From Mesorhizobium sp. (GTDB lineage Bacteria > Pseudomonadota > Alphaproteobacteria > Rhizobiales > Rhizobiaceae): a stretch of DNA of 64,000 bases. The stretch is taken from positions 124,001 to 188,000 of the forward strand of contig SAPZ01000002.1 of NCBI GenBank assembly GCA_004020875.1, in the 5' to 3' direction. Shown here piece by piece: positions 1 through 8,471 of this stretch (the first letter of the stretch is position 1; every line of letters starts with the position of its first letter). A program made the position numbers and the translations under genes. The notes below the pieces were generated by a model, which made no database searches, was not told where the DNA came from, and saw only the letters and a list, made by a program, of their open reading frames with translations.

Positions 1-298
1 GGCTATCTGAAAGACTGTCGTAGATGCCGCGCACCACCTCGGCGAAGACGTTGTTGGTGAGCGAAGGCACCAGCACGCCGAACACTTCGGCCCGCGCCGA
101 GGCGAGCGCGCGGGCGTTCGGGTCGGGCACGTAGCCGAGTTCGTCGACCGCGGCCTGTATCTGCCGGCGAAGGTCTTCCGACACCCGTCCGGGCTCGCGC
201 AGCGCACGCGAGACGGTGATCGCGCCGACGCCTGCCTTGCGCGCCACATCGGCAATCGTCGGACGGCCGCCGCCGCGACGGGAGCGCGGCTTGGTCAA
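1..298 (-). CDS. LacI-family transcriptional regulator, 5' part only
   Basis: The 3' end of the gene lies beyond the left edge. The visible N-terminus reads as a LacI-type helix-turn-helix (GRPTIADVARKAGVGAITVS), then the hinge (ELGYVPDPNARALAS) and the start of the periplasmic-binding-protein-like sensor domain (VFGVLVPSLTNNVFAEVV). The start chosen is a TTG at 298 just before the basic leader TKPRSRRGGG; no in-frame ATG is available nearby because the closest ATGs run into a stop. It is co-directional with the MFS gene upstream, which may belong to its regulon (inference). Ligand unknown. Confidence 0.85.
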   Translation of the reverse strand, partial: MTKPRSRRGGGRPTIADVARKAGVGAITVSRALREPGRVSEDLRRQIQAAVDELGYVPDPNARALASARAEVFGVLVPSLTNNVFAEVVRGIYDSLSDS

Positions 299-465
299 GG
301 GCGAGCCTCGCGCAGCAAATCCCGCCCGCTGCGCGCCCGCAATGCCATTGACCCTGGTGTCGCCATCTCGCAGGCCTGTACCGCGTTCATCGGCCCTGGC
401 GTCGCGCAGCCGCGATTTGTTGTCAAGCCGAAGCGTCTTCCTGGAAAAGCGCCGGCACGAACCCG

Positions 466-1812
466 TCAGGCCACGACGACGACGCTGCGTCTTGCCTTCC
501 AGAACACCAGAAGCATCACCAGGATGTTGAGCAGGTTCCAGGCAATCCCGTTCAGAAAGGCGGCCGAATAGGAACCGGTGAGGTCGTAGATCCAACCCGA
601 CATCCAGCCACCGATAGCCATGCCGAAAATGGTCGCCATGATGACGATGCCCACCCGTTGGCCAGCTTCCTTGGCGGGCATGTATTCACGCACGATGATC
701 GCATAGCAAGGCACGATGCCGCCTTGCGACAGGCCAAACACCAGCGAGACGACGTAGAGCGAGGCGAGCCCGTCGAAGGGAATGTAGAAGAACAGCGACA
801 GGCATTGCAGAACCGAACCGATCAGCAAGGTCCTCACCCCGCCGATCCGATCGGCGACGAAACCGGAAGCGAGGCGGCTGACGACGCCGGCTGCCATCAT
901 GATCGAAAGCATGTCGGCGCCATGCGCGACGCCATAGCCGAGGTCCATGCAATAGGCGACGATATGCACCTGCGGCATCGACATCGCCACACAGCAGCCC
1001 AGACCAGCTATCACCAGCAGCACCTGAAGTGCCGCCGGCGACAATGCAATCGGCTGGACCAGGCGCGTGCCTGGCGAGCCTGCCACAACCACCGGAGCAC
1101 GCCGGCGCAGCATCAGAACCAGCGGCACCATCGTCACCAGGCACGCGATGCCGATTGCCAGATAGGTGAAGCGCCAGCCCTCCGCCCTCATCAGCGGCGG
1201 TATGATCGCCGGCCAGACCGTTCCGGCGAGATAGCTGCCGGACGCAGCCGCAGCCACCGCAACTCCGCGCCGACGATTGAACCAGTGCGAGATGTCGGCG
1301 ATCAGCGGTCCAAAAATCGCCGATGTCCCCAACCCTATCAGAAAGCCTTGAGCGAAGGTGAACTGCAGGATCGAACTGGAGAGCGACGCCAGCAGGAAGC
1401 CGGCAGCCAGCGCCGTTGAGGAAACAAGCGCCGGGATCCAGTAACCGATACGATCGATGGCGCGCCCGACCAGCACATTGCCGGCCGCAAAACCAACCAT
1501 GGTCGCGGTGTAAGGCATGGAGGCCGCGGCGCGATCGACGCCGAACTCGGCCTGGACCGCCGGAAGAACGACGACCACCGCCCACATGCCGACGCCCCCT
1601 ATGGTCGCCAGCAACACCGAAATGGCCAGCCTCGTCCAGGCATAAGCGCTGTCTGTGCCCGGGGGCGCTGCATTGCTGGCGATCGTCGTCAAGGCGTTCC
1701 TGTCCGCTGTTCTCGAAGTCGGCTGTTCGGCCTCCACTATCGGCGCATTTGCCGGACCGAGCAGCGCCACGACCGGCGAATCCGTGGCACCAGAACCGGG
1801 AACCCGCCGCAT
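466..1812 (-). CDS. MFS transporter
   Basis: A 448-residue major facilitator protein with about twelve hydrophobic segments in two halves. MFS loop motifs are visible in both halves (GRAIDRIGYWIP near residue 115 and ADRIGGVRTLLIG near residue 320), and a long central cytoplasmic loop is rich in arginine (LMLRRRAP). It probably exchanges or symports a small organic acid; the substrate cannot be read from the sequence. The frame stays open to a TTG at 1857, but that start would overlap the divergent gene, so the first ATG at 1812 is chosen. It lies divergent from the DUF3175 gene and upstream of the LacI fragment. Confidence 0.85.
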   Translation of the reverse strand: MRRVPGSGATDSPVVALLGPANAPIVEAEQPTSRTADRNALTTIASNAAPPGTDSAYAWTRLAISVLLATIGGVGMWAVVVVLPAVQAEFGVDRAAASMPYTATMVGFAAGNVLVGRAIDRIGYWIPALVSSTALAAGFLLASLSSSILQFTFAQGFLIGLGTSAIFGPLIADISHWFNRRRGVAVAAAASGSYLAGTVWPAIIPPLMRAEGWRFTYLAIGIACLVTMVPLVLMLRRRAPVVVAGSPGTRLVQPIALSPAALQVLLVIAGLGCCVAMSMPQVHIVAYCMDLGYGVAHGADMLSIMMAAGVVSRLASGFVADRIGGVRTLLIGSVLQCLSLFFYIPFDGLASLYVVSLVFGLSQGGIVPCYAIIVREYMPAKEAGQRVGIVIMATIFGMAIGGWMSGWIYDLTGSYSAAFLNGIAWNLLNILVMLLVFWKARRSVVVVA

Positions 1813-1847
1813 TTCCTGGAGTTTTGCCTCGAGAAAGGAGTCTCGCC

Positions 1848-2141
1848 ATGACAGCAAAGAAGAAATGGTCGGCTGACGTGACCGAGCACAGCGATGCGCT
1901 GGATCTCGAGGAGCATGTCTTCGAATCCGACGACGCCAGGAAGATCGCCGCCTCTCTGAAACGCTCGGCCGAGCACAGCGATCGTCGCAAGGCCGAGCCG
2001 TTTCAATCCGCCATGTCGATGCTGAATTTCTACATCAATCGCGCCGGCAAGAACCTGCCCGAAGAGCGCAGAAAAGTGCTGGAAAAGGCAAAGGACGAGC
2101 TGCGCGTCGCCTTCGGCCGCGAGAAGCAGAATCAGCATTAG
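1848..2141 (+). CDS. DUF3175 domain protein
   Basis: A 97-residue, highly charged soluble protein. It matches the small DUF3175 family as I recall it: lysine-rich start MTAKKKWSADVTEHSDALDL, then KIAASLKRSAEHSDRRK and SAMSMLNFYINRAGKNL. Function is unknown; the family is common in Rhizobiales and other proteobacteria. The start is fixed by an AGGAG ribosome-binding site at 1836-1840. There is no signal peptide or membrane segment. Its neighbours give no clue to a role, and it looks like an independent single gene divergent from the MFS carrier. Confidence 0.85.
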   Translation: MTAKKKWSADVTEHSDALDLEEHVFESDDARKIAASLKRSAEHSDRRKAEPFQSAMSMLNFYINRAGKNLPEERRKVLEKAKDELRVAFGREKQNQH

Positions 2142-2163
2142 ATCTGCCAGGCCTTGACCGACC

Positions 2164-2940
2164 CTAACGCGATTGAATGACTTCGTCGGTGTTGGCCAAC
2201 AACTTGCGGACCGCGTTGCGCGCCGCATCCGGCCTTTTCAGGCGGATATTTCTCTCGATCGCCTCATGCAGCTTCTGGACATGCTGCAGATCGTCCAGCT
2301 CGCGCGTCGTGTATGTGAAGAGGTGGTCGAAAGCGGATTCGATCAGCACGCCCAACGGCACCAAGAGGTCGTTCCCCGAAGCCCTGAGGATCGCGAGATG
2401 GAAGCGCGTGTCGGCGCGGGTGCGCTCCTGCAGGTTAGTGGCCTCGCCCATCTCGCGGCAGGCCTGGCTGATCTCGGCCATCTGCTCGTCGGTGCGTCGC
2501 ATCGCCGCGAAGGCCGCCGCCTCCGGCTCGATGATGTGGCGGAATTCCTGCACCGTCTTCAGGAAAACCTCGCGATCCGGCGACGTCGCGTACCAGGACA
2601 GCACGTCGCGGTCGAGAAGGTTCCAGCGTTCCTTCGGTTCGACCCAGCTGCCGATCTTCGGCCGCGACGCCAGGAGGCTCTTCGCCATCAGCATCTTGAT
2701 CGCCTCGCGCACCGCCGAGCGGCTGACGTCGAAGGTCTCCGACCATTTCGCTTCATTGGGCAGGATGGTGCCCGGCGGATAATCGCCGCGCACGATGCGA
2801 AGCCCGATTTCGCTGGCCAGCGACGTGTGCACGCTGGCGCCGGGGATGCGTGGCGCGTCGGCCCGACGGAAGCCGGCCGTACGCTCCGCGGCCGCCGTCT
2901 TCATCGGCTTTTTTTCATTATTCGGCTTCGCGTACCGCAT
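2164..2940 (-). CDS. FadR-subfamily GntR transcriptional regulator
   Basis: A 258-residue regulator. The winged helix spans about residues 40-110, with recognition helix SRSAVREAIKMLMAKSLL and wing PKIGSWV. The C-terminal all-helical FCD ligand domain contains EFRHIIEPEAAAFAA and TRFHLAILRASGN, including the histidines and acidic residues that usually hold a metal. It lies 101 bases downstream of the epimerase gene on the same strand, so both may be one transcript. It is the best local candidate to bind the GTCTGAC inverted repeats at 3971-3983 and 6396-6408 (inference). The start could instead be the Met at codon 13. Confidence 0.88.
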   Translation of the reverse strand: MRYAKPNNEKKPMKTAAAERTAGFRRADAPRIPGASVHTSLASEIGLRIVRGDYPPGTILPNEAKWSETFDVSRSAVREAIKMLMAKSLLASRPKIGSWVEPKERWNLLDRDVLSWYATSPDREVFLKTVQEFRHIIEPEAAAFAAMRRTDEQMAEISQACREMGEATNLQERTRADTRFHLAILRASGNDLLVPLGVLIESAFDHLFTYTTRELDDLQHVQKLHEAIERNIRLKRPDAARNAVRKLLANTDEVIQSR

Positions 2941-3041
2941 AGGTCCACCAAATCCCGTTTTCAGAGCCTGTCAAGCATGGCAGGCCCGCTTTGGCGCAAC
3001 CTGCGCAGATGTGCACAGATCAGCCGGCATTTGGCCTCGCC

Positions 3042-3938
3042 TCAGGCGGTTTTAACGTATTTGCGCCAGCTGTGCTCAGGCCGGAAGCCGAGCACGCCGC
3101 GCGCCTTGCGGTTCGAAAGCAGCGTCTCATATTCGCCGAGTTCGGCCTTGACCGGCACGCCCGGATAGAAACGCTTCAACAGTTCCGCCGTCGGCAGGTC
3201 CGACGAGGTATCGTCGTTGGCCGCGTTGAACACCTGGTAGCCCAGACCATCCTTCTCGATGGCGCGCAAGGTGATCTGGCCGAGATCGCGCGCATCGATG
3301 TAGCTCCAGGCGATACGCTTGCGGAAGCCGGGATCGGCGAACCATTTCGGGAACAGAGTGTATTCGTGCGGCTCGATGACGTTGCCGATCCGCAGCGCAT
3401 AGATATCGGCGCCGCTGCGCAGCGCGAAGGCGCGCGCCGTCTTCTCGTTGACGATCTTGGACAGCGCGTAAGAGTCCATCGGGTCGACGTCGTAGTCCTC
3501 GTCAAGCGGAAAATGCGTGGGATTGCGCGGCTCGTTGGCGAAGACCAGCCCGTAGGTCGTCTCCGAAGAGGCGATGATGACCTTGCGGATGCCGAGCTTC
3601 ACCGCCGCTTCGATGACATTGTAGGTGCCCATCGCGTTGATGCGGAACACCTCGTTGTCCGGCGTGATCATGATGCGCGGGATCGCCGCGAAATGCACCA
3701 CCGCATCGACCGGTTGGGCTCTCAGCGACGGATCGAATTCGTGCAGGCCCATATAGCTCGACAGTGCGTTGAACACCTGCCCGCTGTCGGTGATGTCGGT
3801 GATCAGCGTGCGTACCTTCGGATTGTCGAGCGGCCTGTTGTCGATGTTGAGCACCTGGCAGCCATGTTCGACCAGATACTGAACGACATGCCGGCCGGCC
3901 TTGCCGCTGCCGCCGGTGAACATGATCCGCTTCGTCAT
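3042..3938 (-). CDS. NAD-dependent epimerase/dehydratase (extended SDR)
   Basis: A 298-residue extended short-chain dehydrogenase/reductase. The N-terminal nucleotide-binding motif is TGGSGKAG (near residue 8), an aspartate ends the second strand (NIDNRP), and the catalytic pair appears as YALSK in MDSYALSKIVNEK. HFAAIPR corresponds to the conserved strand-4 region. It probably oxidises or epimerises a sugar or nucleotide sugar; substrate unknown. The ATG at 3938 is preferred over the GTG at 3950 because GGAGAGC precedes it. It is divergent from the beta-hydroxyacid dehydrogenase, with an operator-like palindrome between them. Confidence 0.85.
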   Translation of the reverse strand: MTKRIMFTGGSGKAGRHVVQYLVEHGCQVLNIDNRPLDNPKVRTLITDITDSGQVFNALSSYMGLHEFDPSLRAQPVDAVVHFAAIPRIMITPDNEVFRINAMGTYNVIEAAVKLGIRKVIIASSETTYGLVFANEPRNPTHFPLDEDYDVDPMDSYALSKIVNEKTARAFALRSGADIYALRIGNVIEPHEYTLFPKWFADPGFRKRIAWSYIDARDLGQITLRAIEKDGLGYQVFNAANDDTSSDLPTAELLKRFYPGVPVKAELGEYETLLSNRKARGVLGFRPEHSWRKYVKTA

Positions 3939-3970
3939 TTTGCTCTCCACAAGGCTCAGGGATTATGTGT

Positions 3971-3983
3971 ATTGTCAGACAAT
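3971..3983. promoter_or_regulatory. Candidate GntR operator, inverted repeat ATTGTC-A-GACAAT
   Basis: A perfect 6-1-6 inverted repeat lies in the divergent promoter region between the epimerase (start 3938) and the hydroxyacid dehydrogenase (start 4082). A 12 of 13 match occurs at 6396-6408 in the next divergent promoter region. Short GT-N-AC palindromes are typical targets of FadR-type GntR regulators, and one such gene lies at 2164-2940. The assignment is inference. Confidence 0.55.
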
Positions 3984-4081
3984 AGGGTATTCCGCAATCG
4001 CTTGCCAACCGCGATCCGCGGAAACCTTCTCAAATGCCCGCCGCGCGGGCGCCCGTCACCACGAAACAGGGAAGAGACGAC

Positions 4082-5020
4082 ATGAGCACCACCGCTGCCC
4101 GCGAGAACATCGGTTTCATCGGCCTAGGCCTGATGGGGCACGGCATCGCCAAGAACATCGTCGACAAGGGCTATCGGCTGACCTTTCTTGGCCGCAAGAA
4201 CCGCAAGCCAGCGGAAGACCTCTTGGGACGCGGCGCCAGGGAAGCGGGTACGTCACGGGAGGTGGCGGCGGCTTCCGACATCGTCTTCATCTGCGTCACC
4301 GGCTCGCGTGAGGTGGAGGCGATCGTCCGCGGTCCCGGCGGACTGAAGGAAGGTCTCAGGAAGGGTTCGGTGGTCGTCGACTGCTCGACCTCCGACCCTG
4401 TCTCGACCGTGGCCCTGGCCGCCGAACTCAAGGCCCTCGGCGTCGACTATGTCGACGCGCCGCTCAGCCGCACGCCGAAGGAAGCCTGGGAAGGCACGCT
4501 TGACGCCATGGTCGGCGCGCCGGACGCGGTGTTCGCTAGGCTGAAGCCTGTGATCGAGACCTGGGCCGGCCGCATCGTCCATATCGGCGACACCGGCGAC
4601 GGCCATCGCATGAAGCTGCTCAACAACTTCGTCTCGCTGGGCTATGCGGCGATCTATTCGGAGGCCCTGGCGCTGGCGCAGAAGGTCGGCATCTCGCCGG
4701 CGCGCTTCGACAGCGTCATCCGCAACGGCCGCATGGACTGCGGCTTCTACCAGACCTTCATGCGCTGGACTTTGGACGGCGACCGCGCCGCGCATAAATT
4801 CACCATTGCCAATGCCTTCAAGGACCTGACCTATCTGGAATCGATGGCGGGCGCCGCCGGCATCGCCAACCCGCTCGGCAACGCCACCAAGAATTCGTTC
4901 GCGACGGCCCATGCCGCCGGTCCCGCAGAGCAATATGTGCCGATGCTCGCCACCCATATCGGCAAGCTCAACGGCGTCGACCTGATGCCTTCGAAGGACG
5001 GCGTGAAGCAGAAGATCTGA
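4082..5020 (+). CDS. NAD(P)-dependent beta-hydroxyacid dehydrogenase (3-hydroxyisobutyrate dehydrogenase family)
   Basis: A 312-residue cytoplasmic oxidoreductase. An N-terminal Rossmann domain carries IGFIGLGLMGHGIAKNI. The family's substrate-binding patch is seen as DAPLSRTPKEAWEGTLDAMVG, and the catalytic lysine as MKLLNNFVSLGYAAI (GxxxKxxxN). The family oxidises 3-hydroxyisobutyrate, tartronate semialdehyde, L-threonate and related acids. Here the sugar ABC genes and SDR suggest a sugar-acid step, but the exact substrate is open. The Met at 4082 has an upstream GGAAGAG site; the frame is open back to 4034. A strong hairpin terminator follows. Confidence 0.88.
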   Translation: MSTTAARENIGFIGLGLMGHGIAKNIVDKGYRLTFLGRKNRKPAEDLLGRGAREAGTSREVAAASDIVFICVTGSREVEAIVRGPGGLKEGLRKGSVVVDCSTSDPVSTVALAAELKALGVDYVDAPLSRTPKEAWEGTLDAMVGAPDAVFARLKPVIETWAGRIVHIGDTGDGHRMKLLNNFVSLGYAAIYSEALALAQKVGISPARFDSVIRNGRMDCGFYQTFMRWTLDGDRAAHKFTIANAFKDLTYLESMAGAAGIANPLGNATKNSFATAHAAGPAEQYVPMLATHIGKLNGVDLMPSKDGVKQKI

Positions 5021-5031
5021 CTGCAATTCCA

Positions 5032-5074
5032 GGAAAAGCGCGGGGGCGCCTTGTGGGCGCCCCCGCGCTTTTCC
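5032..5074. terminator. Bidirectional rho-independent terminator
   Basis: A perfect inverted repeat with 19-base arms and a 5-base loop (TTGTG), GC-rich in the middle and flanked by AAAA on the left and TTTT on the right. It sits exactly between the convergent dehydrogenase gene (end 5020) and the binding-protein gene (end 5099), so it can terminate from both sides. Confidence 0.85.
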
Positions 5075-5098
5075 GATGGTTCCGGACGCAGCCTGCGC

Positions 5099-6088
5099 CT
5101 ACTTCTGGATGCAGGTGTCGACCGTTTCCTTGGTGCATTCGTCGAGGCCGGTGAAGACCGGATCGTCGACCTTCTTGCCGCCGATGAGGTCGAGCATCAC
5201 CGAAGGCGCCTTGTAGCCCATTTCGAACGGCCGCTGGCCTACCAGCGCGGTCACCAGGCCTTCCTTGGCGATTGCCACCTCGTCGCCGATCGTGTCGGCG
5301 GCACCGATGACGAACTCGTTCTTGGCGATCTTGTCGGCCATCGGCTTGAACAGATCGCGATAGGGCTGCGGGGCGCCGAACAGCGGCCAGCCGCCCATGA
5401 TGCCAAAGGCGTCGAGCTTCGGATTGGCGGCAAGGATGTCGGTCATAGCCTGCACGCCCTTGGCGCCGTCGTCGTTGGTGAACACCGGGCAGCCGGGGGC
5501 TTCGGTCCAGCCGCCTTCGCCGGCAAGTGCCGCGAGGCCTTCCTTGCCCGTCAGCGCGTCGCGCATGCCCTGCGCGCGGCGCAGGATGTTGTCGGCCGCC
5601 GGGTTGCCCTCGATGGTGCAGATCGTGCCGCCCTTCGGCTTGGCCTTCTTGATGTACTCGCCGATCTTCTTGCCCATCAGGTAGTTGTCGGTGCCGAGAT
5701 AGGTCTTGCGAAGGGCGGCGTCTTCCTTGGTAAGGTCGGCGTCGACCGTCATGATCGGGATCGAGGGATTGGCGCTCTTGATCGTCTGCGCGATCAGCGG
5801 CGCGTTGGACGGCGAGATCGCCATCGCGGCCGTGTCGGGCTTGCTCAGCATGTCCTGCACGATCTGCGCTTCACCCGCCTCGTCCGAGGTCGATGCCGGA
5901 CCGGTGTAGAAGCATTCATATTCCGCGCTGGCGTTCTCCTTGTTCCACTTCTCGCAGCCCTGATGAATGGCTTCGAAGAACGGATTGTCGAGACCTTTCA
6001 CGACGATGACGAGCTGTTTCTTGGCCAAAGCCGGCCCTGCGCCCAACGCCATGGCGGCGACGGCGGCAAGCAAAAGTGTTTTCCTCAT
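5099..6088 (-). CDS. Sugar ABC transporter periplasmic substrate-binding protein
   Basis: A 329-residue binding protein of the RbsB/periplasmic-binding-4 type. The signal peptide spans about residues 1-22 (MRKTLLLAAVAAMALGAG, cleavage near ALA-KK). The mature part has the ribose-binding-like opening VVKGLDNPFFEAIHQGCEKW, then SPSNAPLIAQTI and FGIMGGWPLFGAPQPY, where pentose/hexose-binding proteins contact the ligand. Several cysteines (YECFY, GTICTI, APGCPV, DECTKETVDTC) suggest disulfides. The ATG at 6088 has a GGGAGGAAT site. It is transcribed away from its ATPase and permease partners at 6543-8325. Confidence 0.9.
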   Translation of the reverse strand: MRKTLLLAAVAAMALGAGPALAKKQLVIVVKGLDNPFFEAIHQGCEKWNKENASAEYECFYTGPASTSDEAGEAQIVQDMLSKPDTAAMAISPSNAPLIAQTIKSANPSIPIMTVDADLTKEDAALRKTYLGTDNYLMGKKIGEYIKKAKPKGGTICTIEGNPAADNILRRAQGMRDALTGKEGLAALAGEGGWTEAPGCPVFTNDDGAKGVQAMTDILAANPKLDAFGIMGGWPLFGAPQPYRDLFKPMADKIAKNEFVIGAADTIGDEVAIAKEGLVTALVGQRPFEMGYKAPSVMLDLIGGKKVDDPVFTGLDECTKETVDTCIQK

Positions 6089-6542
6089 ATCATTCCTCCC
6101 TTGAAACAAACGGACACCGCGTGCCCGCCACACCGATCAGACCCGATGCGCAAGAACGATGGCGAGCATTTTCGCAATGCTCGTGTCCCGGGCCGGGCTG
6201 ATAAGCATTTGCCGATCCGTTTGCCCCAATACTGGCGCAGCCGAATCCTTGATCGTCAAGCCATTTGCCCCGTTCCACCCTATGCGCGGCTCGATGGGCA
6301 AATTGTTCCTCCGAGCCTAGCTAATATCGGCTTTTCGCCAACGGTCAATTCCTATTTGTCCTACAAAACCGATTTTTTGTCGAGTCTCGAAATTAATCGT
6401 CTGACAATTGATTGACGGCTTTGCCGGCTTTTGCCTTAATGCATGTATCGCGCCGTTCGTGAGGAGATGGACGGGCGGAACGCAAGCGGCGCCGGCGAGC
6501 CCGGCGAAAGGCTGCGTCAACAAATGGGGAGGCTTAAGGCTG
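6089..6542. promoter_or_regulatory. Divergent intergenic promoter region
   Basis: This 454-base spacer separates the binding-protein gene (leftward) from the ATPase gene (rightward). It holds an 8-base-arm hairpin at 6163-6183 (CGAGCATT, loop TTCGC, AATGCTCG), an AT-rich stretch near 6340-6410, and the operator-like repeat at 6396-6408. I see no convincing additional coding sequence in it. Confidence 0.55.
6396..6408. promoter_or_regulatory. Second copy of the GTCTGAC operator-like palindrome
   Basis: ATCGTCTGACAAT matches the reverse complement of the repeat at 3971-3983 in 12 of 13 positions and keeps the GTC-N-GAC core. It lies 135 bases upstream of the ATPase start within the divergent promoter region. 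It supports one regulon covering the epimerase, dehydrogenase and ABC genes; the GntR regulator at 2164-2940 is the likely binder (inference). Confidence 0.5.
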
Positions 6543-7286
6543 GTGTCGGTTCTCGAACTCGCCAACATCTCGAAACATTTCGGCGCCATCCAGGCGGTCA
6601 ACGACGTCTCGTTCTCGCTGGAGGCTGGCGAGGTCGTCGGCCTGATGGGCGATAACGGCGCCGGCAAGTCGACGCTGGTGAAGATGATCGCCGGCAATTT
6701 CCGCCCGAGCCACGGCACCATGCGTCTGGAGGGCAAGGAGATTGTCATGCATAAGCCGGCCGAGGCCCGCCAGCACGGCATCGAGATCGTCCACCAGGAC
6801 CTTGCACTGTGCAACAATCTGACGGCCGCGGCAAACGTCTATCTCGGCCGCGAGCTGCGCCGCGGCATCGGCCCGTTCCGCATCCTCGACTACGCCGCGA
6901 TGTACAAACGCGCGGGCCAGCTCTTTGCCGAGCTGAAATCCGAAACGCGGCCGCGCGACCTGGTCAAGCAGATGTCGGGCGGCCAGCGCCAGGCCGTTGC
7001 GATCGCCCGCACCATGCTGTCGCAGGCCAAAATCGTGCTGATGGACGAGCCGACGGCTGCGATCTCGGTCAGACAGGTGGCCGAGGTGCTCAACCTCATC
7101 CGCCACCTGCGCGACCAGGGCATCGCCGTCGTGCTGATCAGCCACCGCATGCCCGACGTGTTCGATGTCGCCGACCGCGTCATCGTCATGCGGCGCGGCC
7201 GCAAAGTCGCCGACAAGAAGATCGCCTTGAGCTCGCCCGAGGAAGTCACCGGGCTGATCACCGGCGCCATCGAACAGGTTGCGTGA
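6543..7286 (+). CDS. Sugar ABC transporter ATP-binding protein (single-domain)
   Basis: A 247-residue ATPase with Walker A GDNGAGKSTL, Q-loop VHQDLALCNNLT, signature MSGGQRQAVAIART, Walker B VLMDEP and H-loop LISHRM. It is a single nucleotide-binding domain, like FrcA, rather than the double-domain RbsA type, so it would act as a homodimer on the permease that follows. The GTG at 6543 begins VSVLELANISKHFG and has GGGGAGG upstream; the reading frame continues to 6408 but that part lacks family similarity. It is followed at 41 bases by the permease. Confidence 0.9.
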   Translation: MSVLELANISKHFGAIQAVNDVSFSLEAGEVVGLMGDNGAGKSTLVKMIAGNFRPSHGTMRLEGKEIVMHKPAEARQHGIEIVHQDLALCNNLTAAANVYLGRELRRGIGPFRILDYAAMYKRAGQLFAELKSETRPRDLVKQMSGGQRQAVAIARTMLSQAKIVLMDEPTAAISVRQVAEVLNLIRHLRDQGIAVVLISHRMPDVFDVADRVIVMRRGRKVADKKIALSSPEEVTGLITGAIEQVA

Positions 7287-7326
7287 TCGCGTGGATCGAG
7301 CGTCATACCTTCAGGAAAGGTCGATA

Positions 7327-8325
7327 ATGGCAGTTACCCTTGACCAGACGATCGCCCAGAAGCAGCACACCTTCCTGTCGCGACTCCTTGCCAACCAGAC
7401 ATTCTGGGTGGTGATAGCGGTCATTCTCGCCTGCCTGTTCCTCTCCTTCGCGACCGATTCCTTCGCCACGTCGAAGAACCTCTTCAACATCACCCGCAAC
7501 GTCACCTTCGTCGCCATCGTCGCGCTGGGCATGACCTTCGTCATCATCACCGGCGGCATCGACCTGTCCGTCGGCTCGGTGCTCTGCCTGTGCTCCATGG
7601 TGCTCGCCGTCACCATGCATGCCGGCTATTCGATCGAGATCGGCATCCTCGCCACGATCGTCACCGCGCTCGCCATCGGCGCCTTCAACGGGGTGCTCAT
7701 CGCCTATGTCGGCTTCCCGCCTTTCGTGGTGACGCTCGGCATGCTCTCGGTCGCGCGCAGCCTTGCGATGGTCGCCTCGAACAACACCGTGGTCTTCCAG
7801 TTCGGTCCGGATCACCAGAAGCTTCTGGCACTGGGCGGCGGCGCCTGGCTCTTCGGCATCGCCAACCCGGTCCTTTATATGATCATCCTGGCGCTGATCA
7901 CCGGCTTCATCCTGCGCTGGACCAAGTTCGGCCGGCACATCTTCGCCATCGGCGGCAACGAGCACGCGGCGACGCTGACCGGCGTGCCGGTCAAGCAGAT
8001 CAAGGTCGCCGTCTACATGATCTCGGCGCTGTCGGCCGGGCTTGCCGGCATCATCCAGACCGGCTGGCTGGGTGCGGTCACCACCAATCTCGGCACCGGC
8101 ATGGAGCTGCAGGTCATCGCAGCCACCGTCATCGGCGGCGCCAATCTTGCCGGCGGCGTCGGCACCGCGCTCGGCGCCATCGTCGGCGCGGCCTTGATCG
8201 AGGTGATCCGCAACAGCCTAGGCCTGCTTGGCATCAACGCGTTCTGGCAAGGCACCTTCATCGGCGGCGCGATCATCCTGGCGGTGCTGTTCGACCGCAT
8301 CCGCAACTTCAGGCGCAGCGACTAG
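7327..8325 (+). CDS. Sugar ABC transporter permease
   Basis: A 332-residue inner-membrane permease of the RbsC/branched-chain family with about eight to ten hydrophobic segments. Characteristic motifs are VIITGGIDLSVGS near residue 80 and TVIGGANLAGGVGTALGAIVGA near residue 265. It pairs with the ATPase at 6543-7286 and the binding protein at 5099-6088. The start ATG at 7327 follows AGGAAAGG at 7314-7321. An inverted repeat follows the stop codon. Confidence 0.9.
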   Translation: MAVTLDQTIAQKQHTFLSRLLANQTFWVVIAVILACLFLSFATDSFATSKNLFNITRNVTFVAIVALGMTFVIITGGIDLSVGSVLCLCSMVLAVTMHAGYSIEIGILATIVTALAIGAFNGVLIAYVGFPPFVVTLGMLSVARSLAMVASNNTVVFQFGPDHQKLLALGGGAWLFGIANPVLYMIILALITGFILRWTKFGRHIFAIGGNEHAATLTGVPVKQIKVAVYMISALSAGLAGIIQTGWLGAVTTNLGTGMELQVIAATVIGGANLAGGVGTALGAIVGAALIEVIRNSLGLLGINAFWQGTFIGGAIILAVLFDRIRNFRRSD

Positions 8326-8330
8326 CTCCT

Positions 8331-8365
8331 ATCGCCCAGTCTGAAAATCGGTCCGGATGGGCGAT
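8331..8365. terminator. Possible stem-loop after the permease gene
   Basis: ATCGCCCA at 8331-8338 pairs with TGGGCGAT at 8358-8365, just after the permease stop at 8325. There is no T-run, so it may stabilise the transcript end or be incidental. Confidence 0.3.
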
Positions 8366-8471
8366 GCGAGACGGCCATCATTCCTGCCCGCCTTGACGCA
8401 ACCGCAAACTCAGCCGCACTATCCTCCGGCAGGCGAAGGGAGGCCAGTCGCCTGCGGGAGGAACGATACCC

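Noticed and set aside
1813..1857. Extension of the MFS gene to a TTG at 1857
   Set aside because: It would overlap the start of the divergent DUF3175 gene and its ribosome-binding site; an ATG at 1812 is available.
2991..4085. Long open frame of 364 codons opposite the epimerase gene
   Set aside because: It is antisense to a gene with clear SDR motifs, has an arginine/histidine-rich composition typical of shadow frames in high-GC DNA and shows no family pattern.
6163..6183. Hairpin as a riboswitch or terminator in the 6.1-6.5 kb spacer
   Set aside because: It is a single short stem without a T-run or any conserved aptamer pattern, so only its presence is noted.
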